A model generated the notes under the pieces. It was not told the DNA's origin. It worked only from the letters and a program-made list of their open reading frames with translations, and searched no databases. From an uncultured Rothia sp. (GTDB lineage Bacteria; Actinomycetota; Actinomycetes; Actinomycetales; Micrococcaceae): DNA of 6,931 nucleotides. A program made the translations under genes and the position numbers. Location: assembly GCA_946221065.1 (NCBI GenBank), contig CAMIIO010000028.1, forward strand, positions 1 to 6,931, written 5' to 3'. This document shows positions 5,266 to 6,931 of the stretch, piece by piece (position 1 is the first letter of the stretch; the number at the start of each line of letters is the position of its first letter).

Positions 5266-6477
5266 ATGCCCTCTCTCAAACTTCCCCCGACCAAGATCAA
5301 GCTACCCCAAAATAAAGTAGCAAAAGGCGGAGTCCTCTCCTGCCTGGGGTGCCTAGGACTCGTCATCGCCCTCTTCCTCGGATCAGCAATTATTGTTGGC
5401 ACCGTTCAAGCTTTCACCGATGACGCCCCCGAGACCACAAACTCGGCAACTTCTCCCTCACTCACTGCTTCCCCCAGCACCTCAGGTGCCCCTTCAGCAG
5501 CACCTTCACCAACCACTACCAGCGCAACATCTACACCCATTACCTCCAGCCCCACCCCCACAGCAATACCCCTGGCCCAGGAGAAAAACACAGCCGCAAT
5601 ACCAGAAACAGACACCACAAAATCTTCCGATGCCCAGACAGCCCTGGAGACCCTAGAAACCCTCGAGGTTAAAGGACGCGCACCGAAAACTGGGTACTCC
5701 CGCGATCAATTCGGCCAAGCCTGGGCCGATATAGACCACAACGGGTGCGATACCCGTAACGATATTCTTCGCAGAGACCTCACCAGCATCACCGTCAAAC
5801 CAGGCACTCACGGATGCATCGTGCTCACCGGTGCACTTGATGACCCTTATACCGCAACCACTATCGACTTCACGCGGGGCCAGGATACCTCCAATGAAGT
5901 ACAGATTGACCATGTGGTCGCTCTTTCCGATGCTTGGCAAACCGGTGCACAAGACCTCTCAGCAACCGATCGTGAACAGTTCGCGAACGACCCAGTCAAT
6001 CTCCTTGCAGTCGATGGCCCAGCTAACCAGCAAAAGAGCGATGGGGACGCAGCTACCTGGCTACCTTCGAATAAGGACTACCGATGCACTTATGTCAGCA
6101 AACAGATTGATGTGAAAGCTAAGTATCATCTGTGGGTCAAGCAGGCTGAAAAGGATGCGATGATACAGGTTCTGGGTGATTGCGGCGCGACTGTGCCCGA
6201 GAAGACGCAAGAGCCTGCCCCTGTGGTAGAAGAACCTACCCAGGCTCCGCTGGTTGAAGAGCCTACTGTAGCTCCGGTGGAGCAGGCTACTCAGCCGGCT
6301 TATGTGGCTCCCCCTGTTGAGCAAGCACCTGCGCAACAGGCTCCAGCAGCTCCTATGTTTGCTAACTGCACTGAGGCTAGAGCAGCGGGAGTAGCTCCTT
6401 TGTATGCTGGTCAGCCAGGATATGCTTCCAAGCTTGACCGGGATGGTGACGGCGTAGCATGTGAGTCGAAGAAGTAA
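5266..6477 (+). CDS. Membrane-anchored HNH nuclease with Excalibur domain
   Basis: Taking ATG 5266 the product has 403 residues. A short basic cytoplasmic start is followed by one membrane segment at about 24-49 and then a Ser/Thr/Pro-rich spacer to about 118, which puts the rest outside the cell. Residues about 139-310 form a DUF1524/GmrSD C-terminal-type HNH nuclease domain, with the core IDHVVALSDAW (Asp215, His216), then DPVNLLAVDGPANQQKSD with Asn245, and cysteines that could form disulfides. A Pro/Glu/Gln-rich spacer (about 314-362) leads to a C-terminal Excalibur domain with the calcium-binding-like loop DRDGDGVACE at 391-400. It probably degrades DNA at the cell surface, for defence, nutrition or competition, but the target is inferred. 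There is no clear ribosome binding site. TTG 5248 would add six residues without improving this. It is followed by a strong terminator. Confidence 0.9.
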   Translation: MPSLKLPPTKIKLPQNKVAKGGVLSCLGCLGLVIALFLGSAIIVGTVQAFTDDAPETTNSATSPSLTASPSTSGAPSAAPSPTTTSATSTPITSSPTPTAIPLAQEKNTAAIPETDTTKSSDAQTALETLETLEVKGRAPKTGYSRDQFGQAWADIDHNGCDTRNDILRRDLTSITVKPGTHGCIVLTGALDDPYTATTIDFTRGQDTSNEVQIDHVVALSDAWQTGAQDLSATDREQFANDPVNLLAVDGPANQQKSDGDAATWLPSNKDYRCTYVSKQIDVKAKYHLWVKQAEKDAMIQVLGDCGATVPEKTQEPAPVVEEPTQAPLVEEPTVAPVEQATQPAYVAPPVEQAPAQQAPAAPMFANCTEARAAGVAPLYAGQPGYASKLDRDGDGVACESKK

Positions 6478-6479
6478 AG

Positions 6480-6517
6480 AAAAAGCCCTCTTTCTTATTA
6501 CAGGAGGAGGGCTTTTT
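6480..6517. terminator. Bidirectional terminator after the nuclease gene
   Basis: AAAAAGCCCTC at 6480-6490 pairs with GAGGGCTTTTT at 6507-6517, enclosing a 16-base loop, three bases after the nuclease stop codon. The stem runs into TTTTTAATATTATT on the plus strand. The A-run on the other arm gives a T-run for minus-strand transcripts, which suits the facing decayed gene at 6536-6876. Confidence 0.9.
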
Positions 6518-6535
6518 AATATTATTGAGAGACTT

Positions 6536-6876
6536 CTAGAGTCTATATTCCTGTGCTTTCTCGACGTTTTGCTACGCTTCTAAACTCTCCTCAGACGTCA
6601 ACCCATACATATCAGGTTTCTTACCCTAAGAAGAAACATACTTACCATTCTCATCGAAGCTCAGCTCAACATTTCACAACTTCTGAACCAGCATAGCGAT
6701 CCCAATACCATTGCCTTCCACGGGATTTACTGCGTTACGCGAGCAAACATACTCCCTGATCTGTCGCTCTGTCTTAGGCTCTACTCTAGGGGGCAGGATC
6801 GTGTTACTGCGTAATCGAATGGTTCAATGTTTTTACCGGTAAGGAGCCCCTTCATAGACAAGAATATTTCTTGCAT
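6536..6876 (-). pseudogene. Decayed small gene of unknown function
   Basis: From ATG 6876 on the minus strand the frame reads MQEIFLSMKGLLTGKNIEP and FDYAVTR. Near 6789-6793 a run of five C must gain one base for reading to continue as PPRVEPKTERQIREYVCSRN, then NPVEGNGIGIAMLVQKL. That second frame stays protein-like to a TAG at 6536-6538, interrupted by TGA at 6676-6674, TAG at 6628-6626 and TAG at 6574-6572. Text between the stops (NVELSFDENGKYVSS, KKPDMYGLTSEESLEA, QNVEKAQEYRL) is hydrophilic and ordered. The original would be about 113 residues, soluble, with no signal peptide or membrane segment. I do not recognise the family. No clear ribosome binding site precedes the ATG. One frameshift plus three stops make it a pseudogene, provided the base calls are right. 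Confidence 0.6.
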
Positions 6877-6931
6877 TCACTAGAATCAATGAATGACGTG
6901 TAGCGTGCTAATTACATGACAGGACAAACAA
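6877..6931. other. Right edge, nothing supported
   Basis: These are short AT-rich bases upstream of the decayed gene. I see no clear promoter or gene, and the stretch is too short to judge. Confidence 0.4.

Noticed and set aside
5393..6336. Other-frame ORFs across the nuclease gene on both strands
   Set aside because: They are shadows of a gene with clear HNH and Excalibur domains. Their sequence reflects the Ser/Thr/Pro-rich and Pro/Glu-rich spacers.

Overview
The window reads as an accessory stretch from an actinobacterium, most likely a host-associated Rothia-type member of the Micrococcaceae. That is inferred from a Tat-exported amidase of the actinobacterial SLT-like/Amidase_2/SH3 layout, a membrane-anchored HNH nuclease ending in an Excalibur domain, the transposase type and the moderate GC. 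I could not run a database search, so the genus is a guess. The sampled GC is uneven: bases 2641-2700 in the amidase hold 26 G/C of 60, bases 5461-5520 in the nuclease hold 37 of 60.

Layout. Bases 1-941 hold no gene I can defend well: there is a perfect 35-base palindrome (408-442), a second terminator-like hairpin (498-538), and a doubtful cysteine-rich minus-strand ORF (479-709) with a good ribosome binding site. Bases 942-1175 are a minus-strand fragment of a zinc alcohol dehydrogenase. It is cut at its upstream edge exactly where a 208-base element with insertion-sequence-like ends (1176-1383) begins. Then come three intact plus-strand genes for exported enzymes: a trypsin-fold serine protease (1552-2358), a Tat-exported N-acetylmuramoyl-L-alanine amidase (2534-4384) and a membrane-anchored HNH nuclease with a C-terminal Excalibur domain (5266-6477). 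Between amidase and nuclease lies an 800-base, IS5-type insertion sequence (4398-5197) with inverted ends, a possible 3-base target duplication and a transposase broken in several places. A bidirectional terminator (6480-6517) follows the nuclease. Facing it on the minus strand is a small decayed gene (6536-6876) with one frameshift and several in-frame stops.

How it fits together. The three intact products would act outside the cell on protein, peptidoglycan and nucleic acid, so the region looks like a set of secreted hydrolases. Nothing in the sequence proves that they work together. Copies of the insertion-sequence end (GAGGCTTATNNATAAG) lie upstream of all three genes. One copy at 2423 forms a perfect 17-base inverted pair with the right end of the insertion sequence at 5197, so amidase plus broken transposase sit between matching ends. 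The region appears to have been shaped repeatedly by one family of mobile elements.
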